From NCBI GenBank assembly GCA_025965815.1, contig JAOPWF010000697.1, positions 1 to 7,225 on the forward strand: DNA of 7,225 nucleotides, given 5' to 3'. The notes under the pieces are model-generated. The model did no database searches. It had not been told where the DNA came from and saw only the letters and a program-made list of their open reading frames with translations. Below, in pieces: positions 5,894 to 7,225 of this stretch. Made by a program: the position numbers and the translations under genes. This DNA is from Mycobacterium sp. (GTDB taxonomy: Bacteria > Actinomycetota > Actinomycetes > Mycobacteriales > Mycobacteriaceae). Each line of letters starts with the position of its first letter. Positions within the stretch are counted from its first letter, which is position 1.

Positions 5894-6724
5894 TCAGGAG
5901 GTTTCAGCTTGTTGGCCAAGTCGGGAGGCTGGACCTACCTGCGGCGCGAGGATCAGTGCAGGCCGCGGGAAGCGAAACTTGGCGCAGGCGTCCTCGAGGT
6001 TGGACTCGATCGCCGCGGACAAATGTGACAGAGCTTTCGCCTCATCGCTTCGGTTGGCTAGCCCCGTGCCGCCGGCCAGACAGATGCGAGTGAGGATGAT
6101 CCCCTCATCACGGCGGATACGCGCCATCTGTGCGACCATCGACCAGATCATCCGTGTGTAGGAATCAACCTGTGTCGCTGAGGATTCCAGTCGAGAATGT
6201 AGCCCGATGAGGTTGAGGCGATAGGAGGCCAGTATCGCGTCTACGATCTGGTCAGCGTGCTCGCCGGTGATGTCGGCGAGCACACGCGGGGTCTGCTGGG
6301 CGCAGCTGGCCAACAGCGCGGCCTGCCCAGCGGAGCCGATGACGTACCTGCCGACGCCAATGATGGCTGCGCGGCGGACCGGCACCGAGGTTGTGTCGTC
6401 CCCGTGCAGCACAATCCGTGCCGGGCGGAAATCCTTCGCAGCCGCGAGGGTTAGCTCATCACCGGAGCTCACATCGACCGCATGACCGTGCTCTCTCACC
6501 CATTGCGCGACATCCTTGTTCCGCAATTGATTTGCCGGAAAGGTGATCCCAGCCCACGGAAACGCTCTGCGGTATTGCGAGCTCAACTGCCGGATATCGG
6601 ACAAACCGCTCTGTCGAGGAATCGACATGTCCGGTTCGGAAGCGTTCTCGGAGGGTGACACCACGGAGTTGAACCGCGTCGCGGTTGCCCTCCGATGGGT
6701 GTGGATGATTGAAAACGGCATCAT
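5894..6724 (-). CDS. Short LysA-like PLP fold type III barrel protein lacking the PLP lysine
   Basis: This 276-residue protein follows the N-terminal barrel of diaminopimelate/ornithine decarboxylases: AQWVREHGHAVDVSSGDEL (73-91), RIVLHGDD (103-110, LHGNN in LysA), a GVGRYVI segment (124-129), LIGLHSRLE (172-180, LHSHIGS in LysA) and AGGTGL (217-222, GGG in LysA). The YAxKAN segment that supplies the Schiff-base lysine reads ITFPAN (60-65), with Pro63 in its place; the second His of HSH and the EPGR phosphate motif (here LAPQVG, 259-264) are also gone. The C-terminal beta domain is absent; real LysA has about 450 residues. The start is ATG at 6724, in a tandem ATG-ATG, because AGGAGGT lies six bases upstream; the frame is open further to 6829. 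A decarboxylase role is unlikely; a PLP-independent or binding role is possible. I recall similar short proteins in mycobacteria, unverified. Confidence 0.75.
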   Translation of the reverse strand: MMPFSIIHTHRRATATRFNSVVSPSENASEPDMSIPRQSGLSDIRQLSSQYRRAFPWAGITFPANQLRNKDVAQWVREHGHAVDVSSGDELTLAAAKDFRPARIVLHGDDTTSVPVRRAAIIGVGRYVIGSAGQAALLASCAQQTPRVLADITGEHADQIVDAILASYRLNLIGLHSRLESSATQVDSYTRMIWSMVAQMARIRRDEGIILTRICLAGGTGLANRSDEAKALSHLSAAIESNLEDACAKFRFPRPALILAPQVGPASRLGQQAETS

Positions 6725-6730
6725 CGAAAT

Positions 6731-6737
6731 ACCTCCT
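6731..6737 (-). promoter_or_regulatory. Strong ribosome binding site AGGAGGT that sets the start of the LysA-like gene
   Basis: A full anti-16S match, AGGAGGT, lies six bases before ATG 6724-6722 and nine before the adjacent ATG 6721-6719. It excludes the longer open frame up to 6829, whose first 35 residues have no ribosome site and no family similarity. It implies efficient translation. Confidence 0.8.
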
Positions 6738-6841
6738 GCCCCGACCACCCCGTGACGGCGGTCGATGCCTTCCATTCCTACGCCGGCTCGAGCCGCCAGA
6801 ACCGATCCCTGACGCTTCGTTAACGCCACCGCAGGAAACCT

Positions 6842-7024
6842 TTACGGCGTGTTGAGCCCCGAAACGCCTTTCCGCCCTTGGCGACTGATGGATTCAGCGG
6901 CCGAGGCCTTACTGGGTGGCGCCTTGGCGGCCGCCCGATCGGAGCGGCGCTTGAGGGAGCCCATGATGGCGAAGGAAGCTGCTGCGATCGCCGTCAGTAG
7001 CAGAACTTGAGCTGGCTGCGCCAC
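6842..7024 (-). CDS. Small single-span membrane protein of unknown function
   Basis: This 60-residue peptide has one hydrophobic helix at about residues 6-22, followed by a strongly basic tail (SLKRRSDRAAAK) rich in Lys, Arg, Ser and Ala. By the positive-inside rule the C-terminus would face the cytoplasm. The start is GTG at 7024, with AGGAAAGG six bases upstream; the ATG two bases earlier is in another frame and gives only ten codons. The stop lies 117 bases before the LysA-like start on the same strand with no clear terminator between, so the two may form an operon. I do not recognise a family. The ribosome site and the membrane helix plus basic tail argue that it is real. Confidence 0.55.
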   Translation of the reverse strand: MAQPAQVLLLTAIAAASFAIMGSLKRRSDRAAAKAPPSKASAAESISRQGRKGVSGLNTP

Positions 7025-7026
7025 AT

Positions 7027-7225
7027 GAATCCTTTCCTTCGGTGATTGTTCGTCGACTGCGCGGTCAGCTTGCTGAAGAACCGAGTCGGTCGTAGACCCA
7101 ATGCCGTTAACTTTGGCGTCGTTGCAGGTCAGTGCCTTTTAAGTTGAAAGCTGTTGTGGTACTGCGTGTTCGATTGATGCCAAGTGCGTCGATCCATTGA
7201 AGGTGATGTGGTGGCCGGCATGGTT
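7027..7225. other. Upstream region at the right edge, no supported gene
   Basis: These 199 bases should contain the promoter of the minus-strand small membrane protein. I found no convincing -35/-10 pair or SigF-like GTTT/GGGTA pair. At the extreme right, AAGG (7200-7203) is followed by GTG at 7208 and 7211 on the plus strand, which could begin a divergent gene, but only about five codons are visible. Confidence 0.35.

Noticed and set aside
6725..6829. Upstream extension of the LysA-like protein to 311 residues
   Set aside because: AGGAGGT directly before ATG 6724 fixes the start, and the extra residues show no family similarity.

Overview
The window reads as chromosomal DNA of a high-GC actinobacterium. 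Third positions are GC-rich, GTG starts occur, and protein style (an MHS-type transporter, a long trehalose-synthase-like GH13 enzyme, a short LysA-like protein) most resembles a nontuberculous Mycobacterium or close relative. That placement is inference from style and memory, not from a marker gene. No rRNA, tRNA, CRISPR array, intact insertion sequence or phage gene was seen.

Layout. 25-544 (minus): a small DUF1772-type membrane protein whose N-terminal and C-terminal parts lie in two reading frames. 545-798: divergent intergenic region. 799-1209 (plus): the C-terminal part of an OGG-fold (8-oxoguanine glycosylase-like) protein, apparently missing its helix-hairpin-helix. 1210-1453: leader region with a promoter-like site overlapped by an inverted repeat. 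1454-3685 (plus): an intact 743-residue GH13 enzyme of trehalose synthase / maltose glucosyltransferase type. 3761 to about 4020 (minus): the decayed C-terminal end of an amidohydrolase. 4060-4498: gene-free but rich in inverted repeats. 4499-5827 (plus): an intact 12-helix MHS-family symporter. 5828-5893: convergent junction with a hairpin. 5894-6724 (minus): a short LysA-like protein without the PLP-binding lysine. 6842-7024 (minus): a 60-residue membrane peptide probably co-transcribed with it. 7027-7225: upstream region with no supported gene.

The intact genes do not form an obvious pathway. The GH13 enzyme would interconvert maltose and trehalose in the cytoplasm, the transporter would import a small organic acid or similar metabolite, and the LysA-like protein is probably not a decarboxylase. 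Three loci (DUF1772 frameshift, OGG-fold remnant, amidohydrolase remnant) look broken and surround the intact GH13 gene, so this looks like a segment under gene decay. The observations most worth a second look are the CTT-TGA-C shift site in the DUF1772 gene, the lysine-less LysA-like protein, and the palindromes between 4080 and 4461.
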